From assembly GCA_028716945.1 (NCBI GenBank), contig JAQUOT010000002.1, positions 1 to 64,000 of the forward strand: 64,000 nt of DNA. Reading direction: 5' to 3'. Position 1 is the first letter of the stretch, and each line of letters opens with the position of its first letter. Below are positions 17,453 to 25,402 of this stretch, piece after piece. The DNA comes from Candidatus Nanoarchaeia archaeon (lineage in GTDB: Archaea; Nanobdellota; Nanobdellia; SCGC-AAA011-G17; JAFCDX01). The translations under genes and the position numbers were made by a program. Below the pieces are notes generated by a model, which saw nothing but the letters and a program-made list of their open reading frames with translations, was not told where the DNA came from and ran no database searches.

Positions 17453-17923
17453 TTACCAAAAAGCATCTAATTCTTTTTTAAATCTTTGTTTGGAATCTGC
17501 TAAAAATTTATCTGCATTATCAAATTCTTTTTTAAATTCCTTATAATCTTTTTTTCTTATAAATACTCCATCAAATTGGTCATCATGTATTGTAATTTTA
17601 TCTACTAATCCATCATATTCGCCTATTATTCCATCACTTATTTCCATTATTTTTGAAGTATTTAATTTAAACTTGGTTATACTAACTTTGTCCGATCTGT
17701 ATATTTCATTATTTATATCTGAATGATATTCAGAACGTATAAATTTAGTGTCATCAAGTTTCCAAAAACCTTCATATTTTTTTATTAGTTGAAATTTATT
17801 TCCATGTTCTATACTTCTATAATTTTTATCTCTATATAAAAGGTGTATTGAACCTATTCCACTACACATACTCACGGCAATAATTAATCCATAAGTAGCC
17901 ATAATTTTTTTAAAAGTTGACAT
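17453..17923 (-). CDS. Membrane-anchored hypothetical protein
   Basis: One N-terminal hydrophobic segment (residues about 8-27, IMATYGLIIAVSMCSGIGSI) anchors a soluble, mainly beta and then helical domain. The internal Cys is not in a clear lipobox. The C-terminal 40 residues are highly charged. No family was recognised; probably outside the membrane. Confidence 0.5.
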   Translation of the reverse strand: MSTFKKIMATYGLIIAVSMCSGIGSIHLLYRDKNYRSIEHGNKFQLIKKYEGFWKLDDTKFIRSEYHSDINNEIYRSDKVSITKFKLNTSKIMEISDGIIGEYDGLVDKITIHDDQFDGVFIRKKDYKEFKKEFDNADKFLADSKQRFKKELDAFW

Positions 17924-18031
17924 AAAATATACTTACTTTAATGATTTATAAATCTTACTAATATATCTATTTTAAAGTGATAACAACCCGATATTTTTTA
18001 TTCTTCACAAATTTGGATTTAAAAACCAAAA

Positions 18032-18041
18032 GATTTATAAA
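18032..18041 (+). promoter_or_regulatory. TATA box upstream of a structured RNA and dnaG
   Basis: GATTTATAAA preceded by a purine-rich BRE-like AAAA lies 25-29 bp before base 18061. The expected transcription start thus coincides with the first base of a 9-bp terminal stem. It lies about 290 bp upstream of the dnaG start, unusually far for this genome. Confidence 0.6.
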
Positions 18042-18060
18042 TAGTTAAACGAACCTTTAA

Positions 18061-18135
18061 TTGCCCTTATTGAGAAAGACTCAATAGAGCTTAAGGCAAT
18101 TCCTAGCTATGAACTTGGGAGTTATGTAAGGGCAA
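18061..18135 (+). ncRNA. Candidate 75-nt structured RNA (or dnaG leader element)
   Basis: A perfect 9-bp terminal stem (TTGCCCTTA at 18061-18069 with TAAGGGCAA at 18127-18135) encloses two hairpins. The first is TTGAG/CTCAA with loop AAAGA (18070-18084). The second is a 9-bp stem, AATTCCTAG (18098-18106) with TTGGGAGTT (18115-18123), with an 8-nt loop and some G-U pairs. A 12-nt linker joins them. It is tRNA-sized but has no T-loop or anticodon arm and matches no RNA family I can name. It could be an independent RNA or a regulatory leader of dnaG. Confidence 0.5.
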
Positions 18136-18329
18136 CATTTGAATATATCACAAATTGGTATTTATCATTGATGTACCAACTCAATTATTCAATATATCAA
18201 AAAAATATCATAGGACAAGTATAAAAATATCATATTCACTTAGGTTGAATATACCTAAAAAAGAGAGTAAATTGATTAAAATATAATCAAAACTAAACTT
18301 GTTCTATAGAAAATTAGGGGGAATGAAAA
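18136..18329 (+). promoter_or_regulatory. Rest of the dnaG leader
   Basis: This non-coding stretch holds an inverted repeat TTGGTA (18155-18160)/TACCAA (18174-18179) and two copies of AAAAATATCATA. The Shine-Dalgarno-like TTAGGGGGAATG lies before the dnaG ATG. No open frame of note. Confidence 0.35.
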
Positions 18330-19529
18330 ATGGGAAAAATTAGCCCAGTATCAGCGAAATATATAATTCAAGCTGCAATCAGCATTAATGGTATTGTAGA
18401 AAAACCAGATGTAATTGGAGCAGTATTCGGTCAGACCGAAGGTTTACTTGGATCTGATTTAGAATTAAGAGAATTACAAAAAAACGGAAGAATAGGAAGA
18501 ATAGAAGTTAACTTAACTGTTAATTCTGGAAAAACAGAAGGACAAATAATTATACCTTCGTCTTTAGATAAAGAAGAAACTACAATTATAGCAGCAGCTA
18601 TAGAAACTATTCAAAAAATAGGTCCTTGTGATTCAAAAGTAAAAGTAGAAAAAATCGAAGATGTTAGAGTTTCAAAAAGAGATTTTGTTTTAGAAAGAGC
18701 AAAAGAACTTTTAAAGAATTTAACACAAGATACTTTACCTGATTCAAGAGAACTGAGAGATGAAGTTGCTCATTCTGGAAGAACAGCAGAAATAATTGAA
18801 TTAGGACAAGACAGATTAGCTGCAGGTCCTGATTTTGAAGAATCTGAAGAAGTAATTATTGTTGAAGGCAGAGCCGATGTATTAAATTTATTAAAATATG
18901 GATTTAAAAATGTTTTAGGTCTTGCTGGATCTAAGATACCTGCTTCAGTAGCAGAATTAGTAAAAGGAAAAATTGTTATTGCTTTTGTCGACGGAGATCG
19001 TGGTGGAGATATAATTCTTAATGAATTAAATCAAGTTATAAAAATAGATTTTATAGCAAAAGCTCCTAGCGGTGAAGAAGTTGAAGAATTATCTGGAAAA
19101 GATATTCATAAAGCTCTTAGAAGCAAAGTTTCTTTTGAAGAAGAATTCAAAGATAAGAAAGGCAAGAAAAGTAGATTTAAAGAATCAAAAAAATCTGAAC
19201 CAAAAAGAGAAGAAAGAAAAGAATCTACATTCAAAAGAGAAGTTAAACACAAAGACAAATTCAAAGCTTTGCTTGATGAACTAATTGGAACTAAAGGAGC
19301 TTTTATTTTAGATAAGGATTTACATAAATTAGGTAAAGTACCTGTAACAGAACTAGTAAATACTATTAGAAGTCTTAGAACAGGAATTTATGCTATTGTT
19401 TTAGATGGAACAGTAGAAAAAGATCTTGCATATATGTGCGAAAGAGCAAGCATTAAATTTTTAATAGCTAAAGACAATAATGTAGAAAGAGCAAGAGTGA
19501 GAATATTTACTGCGAAAGATCTAGAATAG
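18330..19529 (+). CDS. dnaG: Archaeal DnaG-like protein (TOPRIM)
   Basis: The 399-residue protein has the archaeal DnaG N-terminus (KYIIQAAISINGIVEKPDVIGAVFGQTEGLLG) and a TOPRIM domain with Glu179 (VEGRADV) and Asp221/Asp223 (VDGDRGGD). A Lys-rich linker (about 270-310) and a conserved C-terminal domain follow. In archaea it can synthesise RNA primers and also associates with the exosome. Unlike bacterial DnaG it has no zinc ribbon. The long structured leader is unusual for this genome. Confidence 0.95.
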   Translation: MGKISPVSAKYIIQAAISINGIVEKPDVIGAVFGQTEGLLGSDLELRELQKNGRIGRIEVNLTVNSGKTEGQIIIPSSLDKEETTIIAAAIETIQKIGPCDSKVKVEKIEDVRVSKRDFVLERAKELLKNLTQDTLPDSRELRDEVAHSGRTAEIIELGQDRLAAGPDFEESEEVIIVEGRADVLNLLKYGFKNVLGLAGSKIPASVAELVKGKIVIAFVDGDRGGDIILNELNQVIKIDFIAKAPSGEEVEELSGKDIHKALRSKVSFEEEFKDKKGKKSRFKESKKSEPKREERKESTFKREVKHKDKFKALLDELIGTKGAFILDKDLHKLGKVPVTELVNTIRSLRTGIYAIVLDGTVEKDLAYMCERASIKFLIAKDNNVERARVRIFTAKDLE

Positions 19530-19569
19530 AAATACTTAAATAATAAAACTCATTTAAGGTAATAGTAAA

Positions 19570-20103
19570 ATGGTTAAAGAAGAGGGATTTAAAAGATTTT
19601 GGAATAGGTTAAAAAATGATAAACTTTATTCTATAAAAGTAGCCATTATTACTTTAATTATTGTTTTAATTATTCTTTCAATAATTTATTTTTTTGTTCC
19701 TAAAAATTGTAATTACAATGAAGAATGTTTTAATAAGGTTTTAGAAAAATGTGGAAGAGCTCAAGTATTCAAAGTTATTGATTTTAATACCTATTTATAT
19801 GAAGTTAAAGGGACTTACAAAGGAAATTGTTTGTTAAATATAAAAGTCATGGAATTAGCAGGAGTCCAAGAAGAGATTGTTAAAGAAAAATTAGAAAATA
19901 GGGGAATGTTATGTAAAATCCCTAAAGATAAATTACAAACTATTGATTTAACCAATTTAGATATTTTATTGGATTATTGTACTGGTCCATTAAAAGAAGG
20001 ATTATTAGAAATAATAATTCAGAAGTTCTATGAACAGGTTGTTACAAATATAGGTCCAATTTCCGCAGAAATGCAAAAACAACTTCTTAATAAAACTTTT
20101 TAA
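19570..20103 (+). CDS. Single-pass membrane protein with cysteine-rich outer domain
   Basis: A membrane helix at about residues 22-46 (VAIITLIIVLIILSIIYFFV) follows a short basic N-terminus. The outer part contains five to six cysteines (NCNYNEECFNKVLEKC, NCLLN, MLCKI, LDYC), compatible with disulfides. No family was recognised. It lies 40 bp after dnaG and before tRNA-Glu. Confidence 0.55.
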   Translation: MVKEEGFKRFWNRLKNDKLYSIKVAIITLIIVLIILSIIYFFVPKNCNYNEECFNKVLEKCGRAQVFKVIDFNTYLYEVKGTYKGNCLLNIKVMELAGVQEEIVKEKLENRGMLCKIPKDKLQTIDLTNLDILLDYCTGPLKEGLLEIIIQKFYEQVVTNIGPISAEMQKQLLNKTF

Positions 20104-20144
20104 ATAGAAATGTTTAAAAATCATTAGATTTCTGTTCTTACTAT

Positions 20145-20219
20145 GCTCCTGTAGTCTAGTCCGGCCAAGGATACGAGCCTTTCGCGCTTGTGACCCGGGT
20201 TCAAATCCCGGCGGGAGCA
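20145..20219 (+). tRNA. tRNA-Glu (UUC)
   Basis: The acceptor GCTCCTG pairs with CGGGAGC (one G-U), with discriminator A at 20219. The anticodon stem is CGAGC/GCTTG with loop CTTTCGC, giving anticodon TTC. The T arm is CCGGG-TTCAAAT-CCCGG. CCA is not encoded. Its last 11 bases plus two downstream bases are duplicated at 28839-28851, marking it as an integration site. Confidence 0.95.
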
Positions 20220-20221
20220 TA
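20209..20221 (+). repeat. attL of the tRNA-Glu integrative element
   Basis: CGGCGGGAGCATA, the 3' end of tRNA-Glu plus two bases, is repeated exactly at 28839-28851. Integration leaves the tRNA intact, as is usual for archaeal tRNA-targeted tyrosine recombinases. Confidence 0.8.
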
Positions 20222-20251
20222 ACTACACGAAGTTAAATGCGCTGGTGCTTA

Positions 20252-20271
20252 CTCCCCATCATTTTGGGGAG
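20252..20271 (+). terminator. GC hairpin after tRNA-Glu
   Basis: CTCCCC (20252-20257) and GGGGAG (20266-20271) pair around the loop ATCATTTT, the strongest hairpin near the tRNA. It could end the tRNA transcript or lie in the integrase recombination arm. It sits in an open frame upstream of the preferred integrase start. Confidence 0.4.
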
Positions 20272-20338
20272 CTTATACTCTTACTTTCTAAGTCGCTACA
20301 CACTGTATTATTTAAACCAGTTATCTAGAGATGAGATA

Positions 20339-21565
20339 ATGGCAGAAAATGATATTTATAATTCGAAAAGAAGATATGAAAACTTCATTCAGAATTATAT
20401 AAAAACTAAAAAAATATTGAAGATTCCAGAAGGTAAGAGAAAATATTATTGTAAGAATAAAGAGAATTTTAAATATTATGATAATTTTGTAGATTCTTTT
20501 GAAGTTAATGATCTATCTTACATTAGAAGAAATAGACTTTTTGATACAATCAATTTATTATTTTATTATATTGATTGTGATATTAAAAAAGCAGGAGTAA
20601 AAGAGAGTAATTATTTAATAAAAGAATTAAGAACTTTTATTTCTCCAATCAGGCTTAAGAATTATGAAAAAGATATTAAAAGAATAGGAAGAATATTATT
20701 TGATGGGGATATCCCAGAATTTTTTAGTAAATTTAAGATAAGAGTAGATGTTTCAAGACAAAAGGCAAGAGAAGACAAATTAACTTACGATGAATTTAGA
20801 AATATAGTCAATTTTTTTAATGGAGATAAATTAATGCAATCCTATTTAACTTTATCTTTCGAAACTTTAGTAAGGCCTCAGGAATTATTTTATACAAAAA
20901 TAAAAGATCTCGAGATAAATGGGAACTATGCAATAATTCAAATATCAGAACATGGTAAAGAAGGAGTTAAGAAATTGCTTTGTATAGACTCATTCCCTTA
21001 TTTAATGAGTATGTATAATGAACATAAATTTAAAAATAATCCAAATGCCTTATTATTTTTGAATAAATACCAAAATCAGTTAACTCCGTATGCAATAAAT
21101 AAAAAAATTAAAAAGGCCTTACAAAAATTAGAAATTAATAAACCTATAACTTGTTATTCACTAAAGAGGTTTGGGATAACTTACAGACGATTAATTGGGG
21201 ATTCTGATGTGGAGATTCAGAGACTTGCAGGCTGGAAATCTACAAGGCAAATGAAGGTTTATGATCAATCTAACCAAGATGATATATTTAGATTACAATT
21301 AATAAAAAAGGGAATAATAAAAGATGATAAATTTAGTAATCAATTACCAAAAACAAAACCTTGTGACTTCTGTGGAGAACTAATTGGTTTTGCTGAAACT
21401 AATTGCCCTAATTGTAAAAGAATTGTTGATAAAGATTTAATTAAAAAAGAATTAATAAAACAAGAAGAATTATTTAAAAAACTAGAAGCTTTTAACCAAT
21501 TTTATGAATTACACAAAGAAGATTTTGATAATATTTTAAATAAAGATAAACAAAAAAATTTGTGA
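20339..21565 (+). CDS. int: Tyrosine recombinase/integrase with zinc ribbon
   Basis: The 408-residue protein has the catalytic residues of a tyrosine recombinase: Arg in ETLVRPQEL, Arg in CYSLKRFGIT, the LAGWKST box and Tyr in MKVYDQS. After the catalytic domain comes a zinc ribbon (CDFCGELIGFAETNCPNC) and a charged helix. The start at 20339 is preferred because TATTTAAA at 20308-20315 lies about 27 bp upstream and fits a leaderless message; 34 further codons upstream are open but overlap the att flank and the hairpin. It should insert the element at the 3' end of tRNA-Glu. Confidence 0.9.
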   Translation: MAENDIYNSKRRYENFIQNYIKTKKILKIPEGKRKYYCKNKENFKYYDNFVDSFEVNDLSYIRRNRLFDTINLLFYYIDCDIKKAGVKESNYLIKELRTFISPIRLKNYEKDIKRIGRILFDGDIPEFFSKFKIRVDVSRQKAREDKLTYDEFRNIVNFFNGDKLMQSYLTLSFETLVRPQELFYTKIKDLEINGNYAIIQISEHGKEGVKKLLCIDSFPYLMSMYNEHKFKNNPNALLFLNKYQNQLTPYAINKKIKKALQKLEINKPITCYSLKRFGITYRRLIGDSDVEIQRLAGWKSTRQMKVYDQSNQDDIFRLQLIKKGIIKDDKFSNQLPKTKPCDFCGELIGFAETNCPNCKRIVDKDLIKKELIKQEELFKKLEAFNQFYELHKEDFDNILNKDKQKNL

Positions 21566-21744
21566 TTATATTTTTTCTCTAAATTTCTTATTTACTAAGC
21601 TTTTTGTGAGCGAAATACTTCCTAATGTATACCTTTTACCAAGTATTCTTATAGCTAAATACCACCGATGTTATTTTTATGCAGTAGTAAAAAAGTATGA
21701 TTTAAATATATCCTATTGTATAATATTTGATTGATGGTGAAAAA

Positions 21745-21858
21745 ATGAATTTAAAATTAACAGAAAATTTTGAAAATTATCTAAACGAAGTTCAACAAAT
21801 TGTTGTTGATTTAAAATCTAAAAAAATTAAAGAGGAGGACACAAAAATAAAAAAATAA
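21745..21858 (+). CDS. 37-residue element protein
   Basis: A short charged peptide (MNLKLTENFENYLNEVQQIV...) is preceded by GGTGA at a good distance and by a TATA-like TTTAAATATA at 21702-21711. A GCAAG/CTTGC hairpin straddles its end, followed by a CTTAA/TTAAG hairpin (21860-21895). It may be a small regulator; the function is not recognisable. Confidence 0.45.
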   Translation: MNLKLTENFENYLNEVQQIVVDLKSKKIKEEDTKIKK

Positions 21859-21917
21859 GCAAGAATAAATCTTGCCTTAAGATATTCAGCTTAAGTTAAG
21901 ATTTCTTTTATGCTTAT

Positions 21918-21929
21918 AAAAACAGGTGT
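21918..21929 (+). promoter_or_regulatory. 12-bp site also present inverted at 24106-24117
   Basis: AAAAACAGGTGT lies 10 bp before the RHH-like gene and occurs in the opposite orientation in the element's long non-coding region. It is a candidate binding site for an element-encoded regulator or the replication protein. Confidence 0.4.
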
Positions 21930-21938
21930 GTAATTAAA

Positions 21939-22115
21939 ATGTTTAAAATTTTAAATAAAGAGAGAGAAAAATCTATTTTGAAAACTTGTAGAATTAATAT
22001 ACTCTTAAATGAATATCTATTTGAATGTGGAAAACAAAAAGCATTTGATAATGGACTTTCGTTCTCGAGTTACATCAAAACTTTAATATCTAGAGATTTA
22101 AAGAAAAAAAATTAA
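21939..22115 (+). CDS. Small ribbon-helix-helix-like DNA-binding protein
   Basis: The 58-residue protein has a beta strand (KTCRINILLNEYL) followed by two helices (EYLFECGKQKAFDNGLSF, SSYIKTLISRDL), the arrangement of CopG/Arc-like proteins. Genes of this kind control plasmid copy number or integrase expression. It lies 4 bp upstream of the AAA+ protein gene and is probably co-transcribed with it. Confidence 0.55.
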   Translation: MFKILNKEREKSILKTCRINILLNEYLFECGKQKAFDNGLSFSSYIKTLISRDLKKKN

Positions 22116-22119
22116 GAAA

Positions 22120-23733
22120 ATGGAATACGAAAATAAATGTGAATGGGGTCATCCAGATGGAAGTAAATGTTTAGGTAAAATTAAAAAAAGAGAGCTAAAC
22201 TTTAATAAAAATAAATATAATATTGTTTTGTGTGAAGGATGTTATGAATCTTTACTTAAGACGTCTATTAATAATCTAGATATTACGGAAAAGTTTTTAA
22301 AAAAATTTAAAATTAATCAAAAAGAAGAAAAACCTATAATTAAGAATACCAGTTTTTTGGAATTTGATAAATATTTAGTTGAACAGATTTATCAAGAAGG
22401 AAAAAATAAATTTGCCATTTATAACACTGAAACAGATCAAGTTGAATATAAGGATGAAATTATTGTTAACGAAATTACATACAAACCTTTAGAAGGAAAA
22501 GAAATCAAGAAAGGAGTTATAATGTTGCCTTCTTATGTACAAGAATATGAAAATGATAAAAAGTTGGATGATGAGATATGGGATTTTACATATAAATGGT
22601 CTGATGTTGATGAAAAATTTAGAAAATATGCTGTATTACATATTAAAAGATCATGGGTTTATGATAAGTTTTATGCAATCAGTTATTTGAGGGGATTAGG
22701 TGACTTTGGAACAGGTAAGACTCGATTTAAGATAACTTTTGGATGTTTACATTATAAACCCATTCTTTCTTCTGGAGCAGCAACTTCTGCTGCATTAAAA
22801 AGAATTATTGAAAAGTGGAAAGGAACTTTACTAATTGATGAAGCTGACCTCAGAAACTCGGATGAAACAAATGATACCGTTAAAATAATAAATTTAGGAT
22901 TTGAAAAAGGTCAATGTATATTTAATTGTCATCCTGATGATAAATCAGAAATAGAATTTTTTGATCCTTATTGTCCCAAGGTTATAGTAATGAGAAAGAA
23001 ATTTAATGATCCAGCTACAGAATCTAGATGTATGACTCATATATTGAAAATGACTACGCGGAAGGATATTCCGGTAGAATTAACAGATGATTTTTTTAAG
23101 GAATCACAAATATTAAGAAATAAATTATTATTGTGGAGATTCAGAAACTATCATAAAATAGACCAGAAATTTACTAAAGATATTGATTTGGGGGATATAG
23201 AGCCTAGATTAAAGCAAGCTAACATAGGATTTGCGGCATTATTTTGTCACGATTCTAAACAACTTGAAGAATTTAAAAAGTATTTATTGGGCTCGCAAGA
23301 AGAGATAACTGAAGAAAGGAGAAATAGTTGGGAAGGAATGATTATTGAAACAATCTTTCAATTAGAAAAAGAAGGTAACAAAGACATTTCTTGCCAGGAT
23401 ATAACTGAAAAAGGAAACTTAAAAGATAAAGAGGGAAAGCCCATGAATCCAAGATATATTTCAAGTATACTAAAAACCCTTGGTCTTAAAGTAGAAAAAC
23501 CTAAGAAAGTGGATGGAAAACCAAAGAGATGTATAATCTTAAATCGTGAGTATCTTAACCAATTGTATAAACGTTACGGAGTTACAGAAGTTACAGAAGA
23601 TACCGATAGTAAAGAATCTGATAAAGAAGACTCTGAAGAAGCAGATAATAATCGTAACAATCGTGACCACCGTAACTTTGATGGAGAAACTGAACAACCA
23701 AAAATTACAGAAGAAAAAGTAACTGATGAATAA
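22120..23733 (+). CDS. AAA+ ATPase, probable replication helicase/initiator of the element
   Basis: The 537-residue protein has an N-terminal cysteine cluster (Cys7, 17, 38, 41), a P-loop GDFGTGKTR (about 194-202) and Walker B LLIDEAD (about 237-243). A winged-helix-like C-terminal region (ISSILKTLGLKVEKPKKVDG) leads into an acidic, repetitive tail (EDTDSKESDKEDSEEADNNR). This domain order resembles plasmid and virus helicases of archaea, such as those linked to DUF3631/DUF927. It is the likely Rep of the integrated plasmid. The exact helicase superfamily cannot be settled by eye. Confidence 0.65.
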   Translation: MEYENKCEWGHPDGSKCLGKIKKRELNFNKNKYNIVLCEGCYESLLKTSINNLDITEKFLKKFKINQKEEKPIIKNTSFLEFDKYLVEQIYQEGKNKFAIYNTETDQVEYKDEIIVNEITYKPLEGKEIKKGVIMLPSYVQEYENDKKLDDEIWDFTYKWSDVDEKFRKYAVLHIKRSWVYDKFYAISYLRGLGDFGTGKTRFKITFGCLHYKPILSSGAATSAALKRIIEKWKGTLLIDEADLRNSDETNDTVKIINLGFEKGQCIFNCHPDDKSEIEFFDPYCPKVIVMRKKFNDPATESRCMTHILKMTTRKDIPVELTDDFFKESQILRNKLLLWRFRNYHKIDQKFTKDIDLGDIEPRLKQANIGFAALFCHDSKQLEEFKKYLLGSQEEITEERRNSWEGMIIETIFQLEKEGNKDISCQDITEKGNLKDKEGKPMNPRYISSILKTLGLKVEKPKKVDGKPKRCIILNREYLNQLYKRYGVTEVTEDTDSKESDKEDSEEADNNRNNRDHRNFDGETEQPKITEEKVTDE

Positions 23734-24134
23734 AATTCTTTTCTTCATTATACCCTAAAATTGACTATACTTATATTTCACTTATACTCATGAGTAATTG
23801 ATAATTTTTGGGGTACCCACGTAAAACACCCACCCCCTATAAAGGAAATTATTTTATCGATTAAATCAATTTTGAATAAATTAAAAGCTAAATTATTGTT
23901 ATACCTTGTGATTACCTCATTAAATATAATTTTGAGTATAATGACAAAAGCGTTCACATAAGTTTTATTATACGCTGTTGATATACATCTTTTTTGTGAG
24001 TAATAGACAAGAGAAGAAGCTATAACTTTTTACATAGAGTAAGTTAGCCCCGAACCATAAGTGTTGAATAAATTAAATTTCATTAACTAAATTAACATGC
24101 TGTTTACACCTGTTTTTTATTACTCATACAAATT
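23734..24134 (+). other. 401-bp non-coding region, candidate origin
   Basis: No gene is evident. The region contains a C-rich strand (GGGGTACCC, then CACCCACCCCC, 23813-23838) and repeated TATACTTATA/CTTATACTC words. GAGTAA occurs several times (for example CATGAGTAA near 23790, GTGAGTAAT near 23997) with the inverse TTACTCAT at 24120. The word TTTTTTGTGAG near 23991 resembles TTTTTGTGAG at 21600. It also holds the inverted 12-bp site at 24106-24117. Such repeats beside a rep gene suggest an origin, but this is inference. Confidence 0.35.
24106..24117 (-). promoter_or_regulatory. Inverted copy of the 12-bp element site
   Basis: The minus strand reads AAAAACAGGTGT, identical to 21918-21929. 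It lies between the candidate origin and the end of the lipoprotein gene. Confidence 0.4.
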
Positions 24135-24743
24135 TTATAGATTTTCTAAACGATAAAGACGAACAGCATCATGACATTTATATTCTGATTCTCTAGAACA
24201 GTCTACTTTTTGTTCTCCGCTATTTGTGTGACAATCATCAACTACACATTCTCTTATTAACCAATCTGCAAAAGCATCAATTTTCCAGGTATTATTTTCA
24301 TAATACATCATAACTGAGGGCATTTTCTTTTCAGCTAGGGCATTAGAAGCAATAAGATATAAATAAGCTTCAGTATTATTTGTAAATATGATCTTATCAT
24401 AAGTTATTGTCAGAGAAGAAGGATGTCCATATCTAATAATAGATAAATCATCTTCTGCTTCACCATATAAAATAAAATCTTCCTTGCTTCTTAATGCTTT
24501 AGAACTAGAAACAAGAGAATCATAAATTGCCCCGTAATCATTAAAACTCATAGCTCTTGCTAATTCTTGACCAATTTTCTCTGCTTCCCTTTCTGAAGGA
24601 TCACAAACTATATTTACGTTTGAATCTAAACAACATTGATCTCCTATGATTACATTGGGTTGTGAACATTTATTTTTAGCTTCACAACCACCCATTAAAA
24701 TTAAACAAACTACAAATAATCCAATTAATAATTTATTTTTCAT
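24135..24743 (-). CDS. Predicted lipoprotein carried by the element
   Basis: The 202-residue protein has a signal peptide ending in a lipobox-like LMGGC (Cys at about 19), then a cysteine-rich segment (CSQPNVIIGDQCC, VCDP). A domain with the flavour of an NTF2-like fold (YGAIYDSLVSSS, YENNTWKIDAFADW) and a Cys-rich C-terminus follow. It should be exposed on the outer face of the membrane. It is co-directional with the small membrane protein 3 bp upstream. Confidence 0.6.
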   Translation of the reverse strand: MKNKLLIGLFVVCLILMGGCEAKNKCSQPNVIIGDQCCLDSNVNIVCDPSEREAEKIGQELARAMSFNDYGAIYDSLVSSSKALRSKEDFILYGEAEDDLSIIRYGHPSSLTITYDKIIFTNNTEAYLYLIASNALAEKKMPSVMMYYENNTWKIDAFADWLIRECVVDDCHTNSGEQKVDCSRESEYKCHDAVRLYRLENL

Positions 24744-24746
24744 TTT

Positions 24747-25001
24747 TTAAGAATAATATTGTTCGTACCACTCTTTATCTTTTATAGCCGTATCAATTAT
24801 TGCCCAGATAGTTACTCCTATTGGAACTATAAATGTCCACCAGAATATTAAGTCTAAAGCAAATCCTAACCAAAATTTTCCTTTATCTTCTCTATAAGTG
24901 TATATCCAGGTAAAGAAACTGAAAAATATAGCTAAAATTACAGCATCACCTTTATCCTTCCTTTTTTTCTTTGGTTGTTTCCCGGAATAATGGGGTTTCA
25001 T
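24747..25001 (-). CDS. Small membrane protein, 84 residues
   Basis: A basic N-terminus (KQPKKKRKDKG) is followed by two hydrophobic segments (VILAIFFSFFTWIYTY and FWLGFALDLIFWWTFIVPIGVTIWAI). The layout resembles small TM2-like or superinfection-type proteins, but I cannot assign a family. It is transcribed with the lipoprotein and divergently from the winged-helix gene. Confidence 0.55.
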   Translation of the reverse strand: MKPHYSGKQPKKKRKDKGDAVILAIFFSFFTWIYTYREDKGKFWLGFALDLIFWWTFIVPIGVTIWAIIDTAIKDKEWYEQYYS

Positions 25002-25088
25002 GATATAGCTTAAAAATTACTTAATTTATATAACTTTCGGTATAGTTTCAGTGTAGACTTAATCAATACCTATTTTATACCTTAATTT

Positions 25089-25346
25089 ATGGATAAAATA
25101 GAGATAGAAGTTGTGTCTTGGGTGTTAAGGGGGAGACAAAGAAAGATAATTTTAAAGATTTTAGATAAACCTAAAACTCCAACACAAATTAAAGAAGAGA
25201 CTAGATTAAGCCTAAATAATGTTAGTGATGTATTAAGATTATTTGTTAAAAATAAAATAGCTAAATGTTTGAATGAAGAGGCTAAGACTGGAAGAATTTA
25301 TGAATTAACTAGTCTAGGCAAGAATATTAAAGAGAAAATAAACTAG
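25089..25346 (+). CDS. Winged-helix transcription regulator
   Basis: The 85-residue protein is a single winged helix: RQRKIILKILDKPKTPTQIKEETRLSLNNVSDVLRLFVKN followed by a wing ending GRIYELTSLGKNIKEKI, as in ArsR/MarR-like archaeal regulators. It lies 56 bp upstream of a PIN protein gene on the same strand and may regulate it. Confidence 0.7.
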   Translation: MDKIEIEVVSWVLRGRQRKIILKILDKPKTPTQIKEETRLSLNNVSDVLRLFVKNKIAKCLNEEAKTGRIYELTSLGKNIKEKIN

Positions 25347-25402
25347 TTTTTATATATAAGGCAATTGCAAAAGTATATTAATTGATTTTTATTTTCAATT
25401 AG

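Noticed and set aside
18061-18135. tRNA gene upstream of dnaG
   Set aside because: The 75-nt length and closing stem suggest one, but there is no T-loop consensus or plausible anticodon arm.
20237-20338. 34 extra codons at the integrase N-terminus
   Set aside because: They overlap the att flank and a GC hairpin, and a TATA box fits a leaderless start at 20339.
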